IMG/VR virus record: IMGVR_UViG_3300011113_000127
Location: 1 to 35,621 of that record
Reading direction: 5' to 3' (one strand)
DNA from: a virus
DNA: 35,621 bases
In this document: positions 26,973 through 35,621 of the stretch, one piece after another
How positions within the stretch are numbered: the stretch's first letter is position 1
Layout of the letters: each line of letters opens with the position of its first letter
The notes under the pieces: generated by a model
What the model saw: the letters and a program-made list of their open reading frames with translations, nothing else
Database searches by the model: none
Told to the model about the DNA's origin: nothing
Translations under genes and position numbers: made by a program

Positions 26973-29123
26973 TTATTTGCCTAGCGCTCTTTGCGCTGCA
27001 CCAGGACCAAATATAGCATCAAATTGAGCTCTTGTTTCAGCAGTATCCATATTTTTTAACTGTTGGACAGCTGCTTTTGGAGGAACTTTAGCAGGTGCAC
27101 CTGGAGGAGGAGTGCCTGGAGCAGGAGCAGTTGGAGCTTGGAAGCCAAGAGTTTCACGCAGTTGTGGTGATAATTCGTTCATTGCAGCGGCACGAGCATC
27201 CCTATTCATAGCGCTAGGATCGTCTTTGTACTTCCTGTAGTTAATACCACCAGGTTTAGCTGTATCTTTTAGATTATCTAAGGCATTGTTAAATAAGCTG
27301 TTATAGGCAGTCTGCGCTCTTGTAAAGTCTAGCTGTTTATTCCTAGATGCAGTTTCTCCACGAGCAGCGGCAGTAGCCTCAGCCGAAGCTCTACGCCCAA
27401 GCATCTGACCAAGGGCAGTCTGTTGAGATCCCAAAAGGGCAGTCTCACGAGCAAACTTAGACTTCTCACGCTCACCAGCCTGTTGCAAGAGTAACTTGTT
27501 CAGATCACTCTGTTCACGCTGAGCCTGTGAATAACTTCTAAGTCCCTCAATACCACCTAGTCCTAGGTTAGATAAGGCGTGTTGAGATGTACCAGCCATT
27601 GTTCCAAGACCAGCCATAGCTAATGCTCGATATGGAGCTGTCTTACGAATGTTTTCTATTTCTGCTCTTGTTTTAGCTTCCTCAGCCTTTGATTCTGCAT
27701 AAGGATCACCCTGTTCTAAAGCCTTTTGCCGTCTCTTAATGTCTTCTAGCATTAAGTCTTCGTAGGCAGCAAACTTGTCTTGAACCTTATTTCCCGTGGC
27801 AAACGCTACAATCCCGCCACCAGCCATTTCTTCTGGAACCATATCGCCTGTAGCAATGCTGGCAATACCAGAACGCAAAGCAGGAGCCATGATCTGATCC
27901 GACTCAGGATTCATAGCCATGCGTCTACGAATCATTAACTGTCTTTCAACCATGTCTACTTCTAAAGGCGTTAGACCTGGATTTTCTAGTAGCGCCTCTA
28001 ACTGGTCAGTAGTCATCGTTTTGATGTCACCGCCAGTAGCATAGGCTAGACCACCTTTTGCCATTTCTTTAATTTGACCGCCCTTAGCCTTAAATCCACC
28101 TGACATGCCATAGATACCAAGGGCAGACATACCTAAGCCGCCAAGCTGTGAGGCTGCACTTGGAGGTGCTGTGTATACCTGTTGGGCGGCTTGAGATAAA
28201 GGAATACCACGAGTCATATCAGACATAAATGCCAATTGCTGATATGGGTAGTTACGCTGCTTGAGGAAGTCCTGATACGCCAAATCCAGACCCTGCTGAG
28301 CCTGAGCTTGCTGAACAGCTCCTACGTTTTGTAGTCCTTGATTAATTGCTTGCTGTTGTCCAAACTGAGTTTGACCAAGCTGACCTAGAGCACCAGCGCC
28401 TTGGAGAGCCTGTCCGTAACCCTGTAGTCCAGCAGTCGTACCAAACTGTTGAGCCTGTTGAGCAGCTTGGAAAGCATTCTGCGTACCAGTGGCTTGAATG
28501 TTAGCCATCTGTTGCTGGAGATTGCGATTGCGTTCTTGCTCAGCCAATACTTGTCTTGCACCACCATAGGTTCCCTGACGGGCAGCACCAAGATTTGCAC
28601 CAATGTTACGCATCTGTGCATCTCGGAACGCTTCATTCTTTTGAACATCAACAACATTCTGCATATAGGGAGACATATAAGCAGCAGTCGCATTTGGATT
28701 AGTAGCCATGTTGCGATAGTCTGCCCCTGCGCCTAATGATCCTAAGCCAGCTGCTCCAGCCATGGCAGTTCCTGCGCCAACCTGACCAGCTACCTGTTGA
28801 TTCGTTATATTTTGGAATGCCCGTTCTTGCGTAGGATTAAACCCAGCAATTCTCTGACCACCATAGGCTTGATAGGGGTTCTGGTTAATGTCTGTAAGAG
28901 CCTCAGACTTACCAAGCATGGTCTCTACATATGGACGAGCATACTCAGGGATAGAGGTTTGAGTAACAGTCTGGCTTGCTGGGGGAGGACTGCCGCCACC
29001 ACCGCCACCGCCCTTACCACCGCCACCACAGATGTATCCACCACCGAGCTTACGCTGGGTGACGCTATCGCCTAGGGGCTCACCAAAGGCTTCTAACTCT
29101 CTACGAGACCAATTCTGTTTCAT
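26973..29123 (-). CDS. Gly/Ala/Gln-rich internal virion (ejection-like) protein, 716 aa
   Basis: The N-terminus has MKQNWSRRELEAFGEPLGDS and a Gly run (about 28-44), followed by the conserved IPEYARPYVETMLGKSEAL. Residues 90-330 are Ala/Gln/Gly-rich helices (AQQAQQFGTTAGLQGYGQAL), typical of ejection proteins. AKGGLAYATGGDIK and AGGGIVAFATGNKV are short Gly motifs I know from virion proteins of aquatic phages. The C-terminal half is a coiled coil (KAEEAKTRAEIENI) and a Pro-rich tail. The likely role is ejection into the host with the DNA. It overlaps the GNAT gene by 23 bases and precedes the giant gene. Confidence 0.75.
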   Translation of the reverse strand: MKQNWSRRELEAFGEPLGDSVTQRKLGGGYICGGGGKGGGGGGGSPPPASQTVTQTSIPEYARPYVETMLGKSEALTDINQNPYQAYGGQRIAGFNPTQERAFQNITNQQVAGQVGAGTAMAGAAGLGSLGAGADYRNMATNPNATAAYMSPYMQNVVDVQKNEAFRDAQMRNIGANLGAARQGTYGGARQVLAEQERNRNLQQQMANIQATGTQNAFQAAQQAQQFGTTAGLQGYGQALQGAGALGQLGQTQFGQQQAINQGLQNVGAVQQAQAQQGLDLAYQDFLKQRNYPYQQLAFMSDMTRGIPLSQAAQQVYTAPPSAASQLGGLGMSALGIYGMSGGFKAKGGQIKEMAKGGLAYATGGDIKTMTTDQLEALLENPGLTPLEVDMVERQLMIRRRMAMNPESDQIMAPALRSGIASIATGDMVPEEMAGGGIVAFATGNKVQDKFAAYEDLMLEDIKRRQKALEQGDPYAESKAEEAKTRAEIENIRKTAPYRALAMAGLGTMAGTSQHALSNLGLGGIEGLRSYSQAQREQSDLNKLLLQQAGEREKSKFARETALLGSQQTALGQMLGRRASAEATAAARGETASRNKQLDFTRAQTAYNSLFNNALDNLKDTAKPGGINYRKYKDDPSAMNRDARAAAMNELSPQLRETLGFQAPTAPAPGTPPPGAPAKVPPKAAVQQLKNMDTAETRAQFDAIFGPGAAQRALGK

Positions 29124-29553
29124 GTTTTACACGCTCCCTAATCCAGCGACAGTCAGCTTTATTCATTTCTAAAACTACCAAATCTCCACCGTCATCATGC
29201 ATACCTTCCAACCGCACAACCTCGGTAAAGCCTAATTTCTTGTCATAATTCATAGCCCTAGTATTAAGACTATTAACTATGGCAATTATCTTTTCTACGC
29301 CTAAATAGTTAAAAGGAAAATCAAACGCTCCAAATAAAAGTCCTTTTGGGGTGTACGACTCTACCAAGTTAATAACGTGCATCTGGCAAGTCTTTCCTAT
29401 AAAAGCCGTAAACCCTACTACCCATTCAATTTTATTCTCTTCATCTACCCAAAACAATGCTTCTAAATCACCGCAAGGTTGCACCCCAACATGTTCAAGC
29501 AATATCTCTGCTGCTCTTTGCTTGGCTTCATATGACTGGGCGCTCTGTAGCAT
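29101..29553 (-). CDS. GNAT-family acetyltransferase-like protein, 150 aa
   Basis: The second half has the GNAT pattern: IIAIVNSLNTRAMNYDKKLG followed by FTEVVRLEGMHDDGGDLVVL and EMNKADCRWI. The order 'N..N..A..ydkKLGF.e...leG' and a closing 'vlem.+..CrWi' is usual for RimJ/RimL-type N-acetyltransferases. The upstream strand segment (EWVVGFTAFIGKTCQMHVIN) fits the central sheet. Such genes are common between virion genes of aquatic phages; the substrate is unknown. It starts directly after the previous stop. Confidence 0.8.
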   Translation of the reverse strand: MLQSAQSYEAKQRAAEILLEHVGVQPCGDLEALFWVDEENKIEWVVGFTAFIGKTCQMHVINLVESYTPKGLLFGAFDFPFNYLGVEKIIAIVNSLNTRAMNYDKKLGFTEVVRLEGMHDDGGDLVVLEMNKADCRWIRERVKHETELVS

Positions 29554-30978
29554 TTATGCAGGAAGATACTTCTCAGCTTTAATTTGCTTACCTTGTTTCT
29601 TATTACCTGTTCTAGCTTTACGAACCTTATCCATCATGGCATAAAGACGCTTGGCGCCAGCATCGGTAGAACCATTACCTAAATGACTTACTACATCCGC
29701 TGGAACAACAAACTCCCCATCAGCCAATCGTGCTGGCTGTTTACTACCGATAACCCCAGGAATAGAATCAGACATACCATCACCAGGGCCTTTAAGCATC
29801 CTTCCTCCATCTGAGTACCCTCCTAAACTAGTCATACCGCCAGCTGCCATTGGTTGTGTGTTTGTTTCATATCGATTTGCATTTGGATCAAAACGGTATC
29901 CTCCTAAAGAAGGAGCAGATCCCATTGCAGATTGGCTAAGAGTGTTATACCGTTGTGTGCCTTGGTCAAATTGATACTTAGGCATTTGGTTTTGTTCTGC
30001 TTGACGCATCAAATTTTCTATAAGTGCTAAGCCACCAAAAGAATATTTCTTTACTGAACCGCCACTAGCATATCCTCCGCCAAATAAACCTTTTTGCATA
30101 TTGCCTTCATCCATGCCCATAGCGGAGTAGTCACCGCCTAGCTCATCATCATAATTTCTCATAATACCCCCACCCGCAGCCTTAATTGAGCTACTCGATG
30201 GCAAAGGTATATTTGGATTTACAGCTCCAGTTTTTGCTGAGTATGGTTGCAATGCAGCAAAGTCTTGGTCAAAGTAATTACGCTCTCTAGTATCAAGAAT
30301 TGGGTTTCCTGATGCCTCATATCTGGCTGTGGCATATGGCGATGGGTAGTCACCTGTTGGCGTTATTGGAGTTGAGCTATATTCAAATGGTCGAACCATA
30401 CCAGGGTCTGGCATTGTTCCTGCCCCTGGTCCCTTTTGTCTGCCACCTAATAAAGATAAGGCTGTAGTTCCAGCTAATCCATAACCAAGCATTTCTTTGC
30501 CTGTTAATCCAGCTGCGGTTTGAGCTGCTGGTGCAGTAAATTGCATACTGGCTGGTAATACTGTATTAGCTGCTAATCCTGTATTTGCTGCTGGGGCCAT
30601 GCCAGCAACAGTTGATCCTTCAGCTACAGCTGCTGCATCTAGAGCTGCTGCTTGCATTGCTGGGGTTACAGTATTTACTGCGGTTGCTGCTGGTGCTGCT
30701 GCTTGACTTGCCAATGCACTACCTCCAGCGCCCGTTGCTCCACCAGCTCCAGTTGCTGCACCGCCAGCACCGACTCCAAACGCATTCAGTCCAAACGCTC
30801 CAACACCACCAATAAGACCGCCAGTGAGCATGCTGTTTAGGATGTTTCCATCCCCAGTAACGGCACTGTATAAACCGCCAACACCAGCACCAATAAGTGC
30901 ACCACCACCAATCGTGGCTGCTACTCCAGTTAGCCCTACGGCTGTTCCAACAGAGGCTGCTACCGCAACGAATGCCAT
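29554..30978 (-). CDS. Glycine-zipper virion protein, 474 aa
   Basis: The N-terminal 160 residues are Gly/Ala-rich hydrophobic (VGLTGVAATIGGGALIGAGV, GGLIGGVGAFGLNAFGVGAG), a glycine-zipper pattern suited to membrane insertion. The middle has repeats of Gly with Tyr or Met (GGGYASGGSVKKYSFGGLAL, AAGGMTSLGGYSDGGRML). The last 65 residues form a conserved domain: PARLADGEFVVPADVVSHLG, then AGAKRLYAMMDKVRKARTG and a basic end ending YLPA. I know this C-terminal domain from internal virion proteins of aquatic phages. The likely role is DNA ejection across the envelope. Confidence 0.75.
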   Translation of the reverse strand: MAFVAVAASVGTAVGLTGVAATIGGGALIGAGVGGLYSAVTGDGNILNSMLTGGLIGGVGAFGLNAFGVGAGGAATGAGGATGAGGSALASQAAAPAATAVNTVTPAMQAAALDAAAVAEGSTVAGMAPAANTGLAANTVLPASMQFTAPAAQTAAGLTGKEMLGYGLAGTTALSLLGGRQKGPGAGTMPDPGMVRPFEYSSTPITPTGDYPSPYATARYEASGNPILDTRERNYFDQDFAALQPYSAKTGAVNPNIPLPSSSSIKAAGGGIMRNYDDELGGDYSAMGMDEGNMQKGLFGGGYASGGSVKKYSFGGLALIENLMRQAEQNQMPKYQFDQGTQRYNTLSQSAMGSAPSLGGYRFDPNANRYETNTQPMAAGGMTSLGGYSDGGRMLKGPGDGMSDSIPGVIGSKQPARLADGEFVVPADVVSHLGNGSTDAGAKRLYAMMDKVRKARTGNKKQGKQIKAEKYLPA

Positions 30979-30979
30979 A

Positions 30980-31399
30980 TTATTTTCCTCCCTCTAATAG
31001 AGGTTTTGAGTTATCTACACACATATTTTCCAGCTTTTCTATATCCGTTTCAGGGGTTGAATAGATATTTTGGAAAACTACGGTTTCTATAATGTAAGCC
31101 ACTTTCCTGCCTGGCTTCGCCATAAATGTCATAGGAGCTACTAATTCTTGGGTTGTGCCATCTTCTAACAGGATTCTCATCCGACCCGAAACCATATTGC
31201 ATAGATGCTCCATGCGATGGTGTTTGCCAATAATCAAGGCTCCAGCTGGCATGGTCACTTCTTTAATATAGATGTTGGGTCCAAAATGATGCTTCTCTTC
31301 GCACTGAATTTGAGGCTGGGCAATAGCAGCTTCGTATAAAGTATTGACCTTCTGCTCTAACAGAGAGGATTCTTTAGGCTTCAGTGCAACTACAGTCAT
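30980..31399 (-). CDS. Cupin-fold protein, 139 aa
   Basis: The segment IYIKEVTMPAGALIIGKHHR followed by MEHLCNMVSGRMRILLEDG and MTFMAKPGRKVAYIIETVV has the double-stranded beta-helix pattern of cupins: G-x(n)-H-x-H-like (KHHRMEH), then a strand with SGRM, then PGRKxAY. The likely metal ligands are the His residues in GKHHRMEH. Cupin genes occur between virion genes in some aquatic phages, where function is unproven. It overlaps the next gene by 4 bases (ATGA). Confidence 0.75.
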   Translation of the reverse strand: MTVVALKPKESSLLEQKVNTLYEAAIAQPQIQCEEKHHFGPNIYIKEVTMPAGALIIGKHHRMEHLCNMVSGRMRILLEDGTTQELVAPMTFMAKPGRKVAYIIETVVFQNIYSTPETDIEKLENMCVDNSKPLLEGGK

Positions 31400-31914
31400 A
31401 TGTTTGCCTTGAACTTATACTTTGGATTGTCAGACCGCATGACCTGAGCACCTAACTGTTGGAACATTTGGATTGTGATGGGCGCTGGAATGGAATCATA
31501 TACTGTGCTAATTCCTTTATCTTTTAAGAACTTATAAAAGTACTTCATATCATTAGCCAAATCCTTCATAGTTCCCACTGTGAAGAAATGGATCTGAGCT
31601 ACGCCTTTTCCTAGTGGCTTAAACCCCATAACCGAACTTTCAAACGGAATTAATTCAAGACCATTTTCAATCTCTTTCTGGACACCAGCCATTGCTTTGT
31701 CTACGGGTAAACCCTTATTTTTAAAGTAATTAGCAATTACTTTCATTATTTGGATTTGCTTGATATTCTCATTGGCAGCGGTCAGTCCACCTTTTGCCAT
31801 GCCTTGTGGTGGGGTCATGGTCTGTGGCAACGCAGCTTGAGGCGCACCAGCTGGTCTCGACATTATTTGAGATTGATAGGTAGGCGTATCTATTAAACTG
31901 TCAAAGAAGCTCAT
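31396..31914 (-). CDS. Small phage protein with MSFFDSL start, 172 aa
   Basis: The frame is open to a TTG at 31971, but the ATG giving MSFFDSLIDTPTYQSQIM, with GAGG upstream, is the better start because the longer form would run nearly up to the preceding gene. Residues 15-55 are Pro/Ala/Gln-rich and end AKGGL; the rest is a compact alpha/beta domain (IMKVIANYFKNKGLPVDKAM, MGFKPLGKGVAQIHFFTVGT, TVYDSIPAPITIQMFQQLGA). The compact part resembles a short GNAT fold in strand order, but lacks clear motifs. It is probably a virion-module accessory protein. Confidence 0.6.
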   Translation of the reverse strand: MSFFDSLIDTPTYQSQIMSRPAGAPQAALPQTMTPPQGMAKGGLTAANENIKQIQIMKVIANYFKNKGLPVDKAMAGVQKEIENGLELIPFESSVMGFKPLGKGVAQIHFFTVGTMKDLANDMKYFYKFLKDKGISTVYDSIPAPITIQMFQQLGAQVMRSDNPKYKFKANI

Positions 31915-31954
31915 GTGGGCCTCATATGGTTGGATTGATTGAAGTTTATCATTA

Positions 31955-32794
31955 TTACACCGCAGATACAAAGGTTACGGTTAAGATTAATGATGGAGAA
32001 ACGGGGTGGACTGGGGTTGTTCCTGCGGGGAAAGTCGCTAAAACCGTATTGCCCGTATCTGATGTCCAATAAAACTCAAAGTAATCTCCAGCCGCAAACT
32101 GATCCACGTAGTTCCAAGCCGTAATTTGGCTACCAGGAGTACTTCCATGTTTAGCGTTAACCTGCTGTAAACCAGCGCTATATGGCACGTCTACCCCGTT
32201 TTTTCTAAGCCAAATCGTGACGTTATCTTCTGAAGTTGTAAAGTTTAAGAGCTGTACGCCAAATTGAATGTTATAAAACCCAGCATTGGTAAAGTAAACC
32301 TTAGAGTCTGGTACGGTGCAAGTTACCCCATTTGAGGCGATTACCGTATCAATAACCATAGATGCTGAAGAACCAGCCGTTACCTCTGCCGCCTCTGTTA
32401 CTGCTACCCCCGCTGTATGAGCTACGTTAGTTGTGCCTTTAACCCCACGAGTAATTCCTGTAAAGGTCGTAGCCGTTTTGCCTGTGTATTGGATTAGTTC
32501 ATTCGCAATCAAAATAAGCCCAGCACTTTGAAAGTCCGCCGTAGAAGTTACTTGAATTGGCGTTGTAGATACGTTGCTTATATTAGCCGTTAGCGCAGTT
32601 GACCCATTTTGGTAAAAAGACCCATAAGGAAAACTTAGTAAAGCTCCACCTGTCCCTCCAGATAACTCTGTTAAAAAGCCATCTAAACGATTAAAGTACA
32701 GCCGTAAGGCGTTCTGAAACTGATCCTGTTGAGCCTGTAGATACTCTGGGGTTGGTAGCGGTAGTGCTGGCGCACGGACGTTATATTTTGGCAT
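31955..32794 (-). CDS. Virion protein with C1q/TNF-like C-terminal domain, 279 aa
   Basis: The N-terminal 40 residues form a helix (PTPEYLQAQQDQFQNALRLY, FNRLDGFL) that typically trimerises. Then a Thr/Ser/Gly-rich beta region (about 45-145) and a C-terminal beta-sandwich: VYFTNAGFYNIQFGVQLLNF, VTIWLRKNGVDVPYSAGLQQ and VDQFAAGDYFEFYWTSDTGN match the C1q-like jelly roll (Y-N-I, WLRxNG, aGDYfEf). Such domains form trimers and often bind receptors, so a tail-appendage or virion surface role is likely. TAATG couples it to the 680-aa gene. Confidence 0.72.
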   Translation of the reverse strand: MPKYNVRAPALPLPTPEYLQAQQDQFQNALRLYFNRLDGFLTELSGGTGGALLSFPYGSFYQNGSTALTANISNVSTTPIQVTSTADFQSAGLILIANELIQYTGKTATTFTGITRGVKGTTNVAHTAGVAVTEAAEVTAGSSASMVIDTVIASNGVTCTVPDSKVYFTNAGFYNIQFGVQLLNFTTSEDNVTIWLRKNGVDVPYSAGLQQVNAKHGSTPGSQITAWNYVDQFAAGDYFEFYWTSDTGNTVLATFPAGTTPVHPVSPSLILTVTFVSAV

Positions 32795-34836
32795 TAGCGT
32801 CTTCCATCTGGTCTGCCGTCCAAGCGAGGACTACCTAACTGCCACTGGACGTCTAACTCTGTAGAAGCAATTTCAATAGCCATTTGTCTAGCCCTAGCTC
32901 GCATAAAGATCTGTTCGGTATACACGTCTACCGAGGTTTCAATGACATTTCCTGATTCTGTATTGCTGTAAGCGTTGCCAGGGAAGTTCCTAGGCTTGAT
33001 GTACATTGTGACGGTTGGGGTATTAGCAGTTGAACCTGTAAAACTTAAATCAGGAATAATTCGTTTAGTCAAAATAAACTGATCCCCGTCTACCAAATCA
33101 AAGTCTGAAGAAGCAATGTAAGACGTCATTGCTGTTGTATTGTCATTTAAACCCTGTTCATGGTTATAGATAATGCTGTCGGATGTAATGGAGGTTGATA
33201 CGACTAATTGAGAGATATTGACGGTATACGTCCCAATTCCGCCTGTGCCCGTACCTAGGGCAGTAATCGTAGTTCCTATAGCTATGCCTGTACCGCTAAT
33301 AACGCTACCAACTTGCAAAAGCCCTGCGGAGACTGCTGTAACAGTTAAAGTCGTTGACGAAATAGACCCTGTCACATATGTTCCTGTCAGGGCTTGAGGG
33401 TATTCCCTTAGTGATGAATCTGACCACGCAGTGCGGTCTATTGTGCCGTAGTACCAAATCTTTTCGAGGTGGTTGTAGATGATGTAAGCGTTATTAACTT
33501 GACTATCTGCTGTGGGATAGAACCACCAAATCTCATTCCAACCTTCATTAGTTCCTGAAATAATCTGGTCGGCTTGATCGTAGTTAAGGTTAGTAAAAAC
33601 GTGATTTCTGAGGGTGCAAGGCAGAGTCTCTACCCGTCCAGAATAGGCATAGAACTTATCATGCCCCATCCAGTAAGCCGTGTTATTAACAGTAACAACC
33701 GCCCGTGGGCTAAGAATAGATATGTTATCAGCAAGCTCTTGAAGGCTAAAAACGTCCGTTGTGCCTACAAACTGCAAAGAATTTAATGTTCCCTCTGTAT
33801 AAACAAGAATTTCTTGACGAGTTGCTATAGCACAGACTATGGCAGAGCCACGAGAAACCCGCAAAAAACCTGCTGAATTAGTGACTAGCGGAGTCCAAAC
33901 ATTAGGCTGATCTTGGGTTGCCCAACGAATTAATAAAGGATCAAATGAACCCCCTCCATATGGGGTAGCACCAAAACAAAGCAAATGTTTATCGTTCTGA
34001 GAAACTAAAATTTGCATTGCTTGTGTTGGTACATCCGCAGGAGCGACTCCGTCTATAGTTGTGGCAGAAAGTAAAGTAGCTCTAGTTGATAAACCACCTG
34101 AATATTTCCAATAATAAATGGCTCCGTTACGAATATTGGCAACTAAATCATCATCAAAATTTTGTAAAAACCAATCTCTTTGAGGATTTACAACTGGCGT
34201 AGCAGATCCAGTCCCCCATGATCCTGTACCCCAAGATCCTGCACTCCAACCATATCCTATTGACGCATTAGCGTTTCCTACTGGTATTTGAAAAGCAGCT
34301 GTAATTGCAGTGCCACCGCCTGAAGCAGAAGATGTAGCCGCCGTTGCAACGGTAATCGTAAAAGAATTAGCCGTAATTTGATCAACAATAAACTCAGTAT
34401 TAAGGTTTGCTGCTGTAATTCCTCCAACTGCTACTGCACCTGAAAAGGTGACAAAATCACCGTCTAATGCTCCGTGAGACGTAATTGTTACAGTCACAGT
34501 TTTAGAACCATTAACAGTCGTAAAACAATTATTGGTTGTTGGAGAAGTAAATGTTGCCCGTATGGGCGTTATGTCATTAAGAATCTGACCCGCTTCAATA
34601 TAGAGTTTTTTAGACGTCCCTAAAGCTAAGTAGTTATCAGAAGCCGTGGTAATCCAGTTAAAGACTTGCCGACAGATACCCGCTACAACAAACGTTCCAT
34701 AGCGTAGCCAGCCGCCTAGTTTTTGCGGATAGCCTGAACGAAAACGGATTTTGTCGCACTCGTAAAAACCACCCTCGTTGGTGTAGTTAGTCTGATCCCG
34801 ATTGACGCCTGGTTTGAATTGTAATTTTTGGAGCAT
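32794..34836 (-). CDS. Tail hub/DNA-stabilisation-like virion protein, 680 aa
   Basis: The N-terminus [20 protein letters not shown] followed by [20 protein letters not shown] is a conserved start of a phage structural family I know from podovirus-like genomes, sometimes linked to the head-completion or 'packaged DNA stabilisation' protein. Two inserted Thr/Gly-rich domains are seen (about 95-185, and [20 protein letters not shown] near 505). The middle is a beta-propeller-like region with recurring aromatic strands ([34 protein letters not shown]). The end [16 protein letters not shown] is also typical. The start is just after AGGAG, overlapped by the GIY-YIG promoter. Confidence 0.7.
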   Translation of the reverse strand: MLQKLQFKPGVNRDQTNYTNEGGFYECDKIRFRSGYPQKLGGWLRYGTFVVAGICRQVFNWITTASDNYLALGTSKKLYIEAGQILNDITPIRATFTSPTTNNCFTTVNGSKTVTVTITSHGALDGDFVTFSGAVAVGGITAANLNTEFIVDQITANSFTITVATAATSSASGGGTAITAAFQIPVGNANASIGYGWSAGSWGTGSWGTGSATPVVNPQRDWFLQNFDDDLVANIRNGAIYYWKYSGGLSTRATLLSATTIDGVAPADVPTQAMQILVSQNDKHLLCFGATPYGGGSFDPLLIRWATQDQPNVWTPLVTNSAGFLRVSRGSAIVCAIATRQEILVYTEGTLNSLQFVGTTDVFSLQELADNISILSPRAVVTVNNTAYWMGHDKFYAYSGRVETLPCTLRNHVFTNLNYDQADQIISGTNEGWNEIWWFYPTADSQVNNAYIIYNHLEKIWYYGTIDRTAWSDSSLREYPQALTGTYVTGSISSTTLTVTAVSAGLLQVGSVISGTGIAIGTTITALGTGTGGIGTYTVNISQLVVSTSITSDSIIYNHEQGLNDNTTAMTSYIASSDFDLVDGDQFILTKRIIPDLSFTGSTANTPTVTMYIKPRNFPGNAYSNTESGNVIETSVDVYTEQIFMRARARQMAIEIASTELDVQWQLGSPRLDGRPDGRR

Positions 34837-34848
34837 TTGTGCTATACT
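34819..34848 (+). promoter_or_regulatory. Candidate extended -10 promoter of the GIY-YIG gene
   Basis: TGCTATACT (34840-34848) is an extended -10, with TTGTAA (34819-34824) 18 bases upstream as a 4/6 -35. The TGTGCTATA string matches the rusA promoter. The same bases on the minus strand hold the AGGAG of the 680-aa gene, so the two signals overlap. Confidence 0.5.
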
Positions 34849-34877
34849 CCTGTTGAACTATTAATAAGGAGCATATT

Positions 34878-35561
34878 ATGTTTGTATATGTTTGGAAACA
34901 CAACGACACCCCTTTTTATGTTGGTATGACTAAAACCATCGGAAGAACAAACCCTCTTAATGCTGGCGGCAGAGGATGGCTTTGCAAGCAAAAACTTGAA
35001 GAGTTTGGAAGAAAAAATGTAATTACAGAACTTCATGTTGTAGACACCTTAGAAGAAGCCCAAGTATTAGAACGTAGTTTAATTGAAAAATACGGACGAA
35101 TACAGCTTAATAATGGCACTCTAACAAATTTAAAAGTCGGCGGTGATGGTGGCGGTGGAATGAGCGAAGCTGGTCGTTTGGCAACTAGCAAACGTATGAA
35201 GGAAAATAATCCATCTCTTAGACCCGAAGTAAGAGAGAAGCACAAAAAACGTATGCAGGATCCAGATGTAAAAATTAAATTTACGGGTGATAACAATCCA
35301 GCAAAACGTCCAGAAGTCCGAGCAAAAATACGTGCTAAATGGGCTGACCCAGAATTTAGAGAAAAGCAAAGACAAAGAAAAATTGGTCGCCCAATACATT
35401 CAGACGCTGAAAAAGAAAAACGTAGAAAAGCTCTTTTGGATCCAAGCCATCCAATGAGAAATGCGCACATTATATTAAATACAGATCCTGAAATTAACAA
35501 AAAACGCTCTGCTGGTGTAAAAGCATGGTGGGCTAAACGTAAGGCGCTCATATTAACTTAA
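34878..35561 (+). CDS. GIY-YIG homing endonuclease with NUMOD3-like repeats, 227 aa
   Basis: The N-terminal catalytic domain has FVYVWKHNDTPFYVGMTKT (Tyr4, Tyr14-Val-Gly16), an Arg in GRTNP, VLERSLIEKYG with the likely catalytic Glu65, and LTNLKVGGDG (Asn84). The basic remainder carries DNA-binding modules of the NUMOD3 type: NNPSLRPEVREKHKKRMQDP and GDNNPAKRPEVRAKIRAKWA. The enzyme would nick or cut a site in phages that lack the gene. It is free-standing, plus strand, inside a minus-strand virion operon, with its own AAGGAG and promoter. The 3' end overlaps the neighbour's stop by 9 bases. Confidence 0.9.
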   Translation: MFVYVWKHNDTPFYVGMTKTIGRTNPLNAGGRGWLCKQKLEEFGRKNVITELHVVDTLEEAQVLERSLIEKYGRIQLNNGTLTNLKVGGDGGGGMSEAGRLATSKRMKENNPSLRPEVREKHKKRMQDPDVKIKFTGDNNPAKRPEVRAKIRAKWADPEFREKQRQRKIGRPIHSDAEKEKRRKALLDPSHPMRNAHIILNTDPEINKKRSAGVKAWWAKRKALILT

Positions 35562-35621
35562 GAATAAGGCTCGTTCATCGTTCCTGCGGGTTACTAGTCC
35601 TTTTAGTACTTTACCGCCAGC
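35553..35621 (-). CDS. C-terminal end of a virion-operon protein (partial)
   Basis: On the minus strand one frame is open from the edge for 22 codons, reading AGGKVLKGLVTRRNDERALF and then LS before TAA. The other two frames have stops in the first few codons. It lies upstream of the 680-aa gene in the same direction, so it is probably another virion gene. The basic end has no recognisable motif. Confidence 0.45.
   Translation of the reverse strand, partial: AGGKVLKGLVTRRNDERALFLS

Noticed and set aside
28385-28693. 102-codon same-strand ORF inside the 716-aa gene
   Set aside because: Shadow of the Ala/Gln-rich repeats in another frame; no SD found and low-complexity Leu/Arg composition.
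35033-35551. 172-codon minus-strand ORF opposite the GIY-YIG gene
   Set aside because: The plus frame has GIY-YIG and NUMOD3 motifs with its own SD; the antisense frame is Ser/Leu-rich as expected of a complement of Lys/Arg/Glu codons.
1-35621. CRISPR arrays, rRNA, tRNA or insertion sequences
   Set aside because: No regularly spaced repeats with unique spacers, no rRNA-like or tRNA-like sequence and no transposase gene were seen.

Overview
The window is part of the genome of a tailed bacteriophage, most likely with podovirus-like virion proteins, or a prophage of one. Support: a replication/recombination block (Toprim protein, SF2 helicase, ERF annealing protein, RecB/Cas4-like nuclease, RusA resolvase, YbcO-like HNH nuclease); a run of glycine-rich virion proteins of a kind I know from aquatic phage genomes; a GIY-YIG homing endonuclease; and very tight packing of small genes with 1-, 4- or 8-base overlaps. 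No terminase, portal, capsid or DNA polymerase gene lies in the window, so it is partial. Host and habitat cannot be read directly; a freshwater Gram-negative host is a guess.

Layout. (1) 1-5271, plus strand: about twenty small, mostly unrecognised genes in one operon, including a DUF6876-like protein, an Api92/YubB-like protein and a 25-residue membrane peptide. It ends at a bidirectional hairpin terminator (5291-5324). (2) 5328-8855, minus strand: a 52-aa protein, a ParB-domain protein with a TTG start, a 54-aa protein, an SF2 helicase and a Toprim protein. (3) 8856-9395: a region without confident genes, rich in repeats (21-bp inverted repeats, four phased 10-bp repeats, AT-rich 13-mers, a terminator), a candidate control region or origin. 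(4) 9396-14517, minus strand: the recombination operon, with many small proteins including a free-standing sigma-region-4-like protein, an RHH protein, two membrane proteins and a secreted Cys-rich peptide. (5) 14518-14650: divergent promoters with a perfect 10+10 bp operator in front of rusA (14651-14998, plus), which ends at a strong terminator. (6) 15064-35621, minus strand: the virion operon, entering from beyond the right edge: tail/stabilisation-like protein, C1q-like protein, a small protein, cupin, glycine-zipper protein, GNAT, ejection-like protein, and last a giant 3963-aa polyvalent protein that fills one third of the window. A plus-strand GIY-YIG gene sits inside this operon at 34878-35561.

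How it may work together. The giant protein combines a GNAT-like fold, an N6-adenine methyltransferase, a strawberry-notch/DarB-like helicase, a metallopeptidase-like HExxH segment and an LPD38-like C-terminus. By analogy with P1 DarB and other polyvalent proteins it is probably packaged and injected with the DNA to protect the incoming genome. The two glycine-rich proteins encoded just upstream would be ejection partners. The recombination operon would support replication and repair by annealing and Holliday-junction resolution. The left operon probably carries host-takeover functions.

The least expected signals are a 134-codon out-of-frame ORF with a consensus Shine-Dalgarno inside the giant gene's disordered linker, the repeated ATGNNTAR gene junctions on the left, duplicated hairpin/SD intercistronic elements, and the repeat-rich region at 8856-9395.
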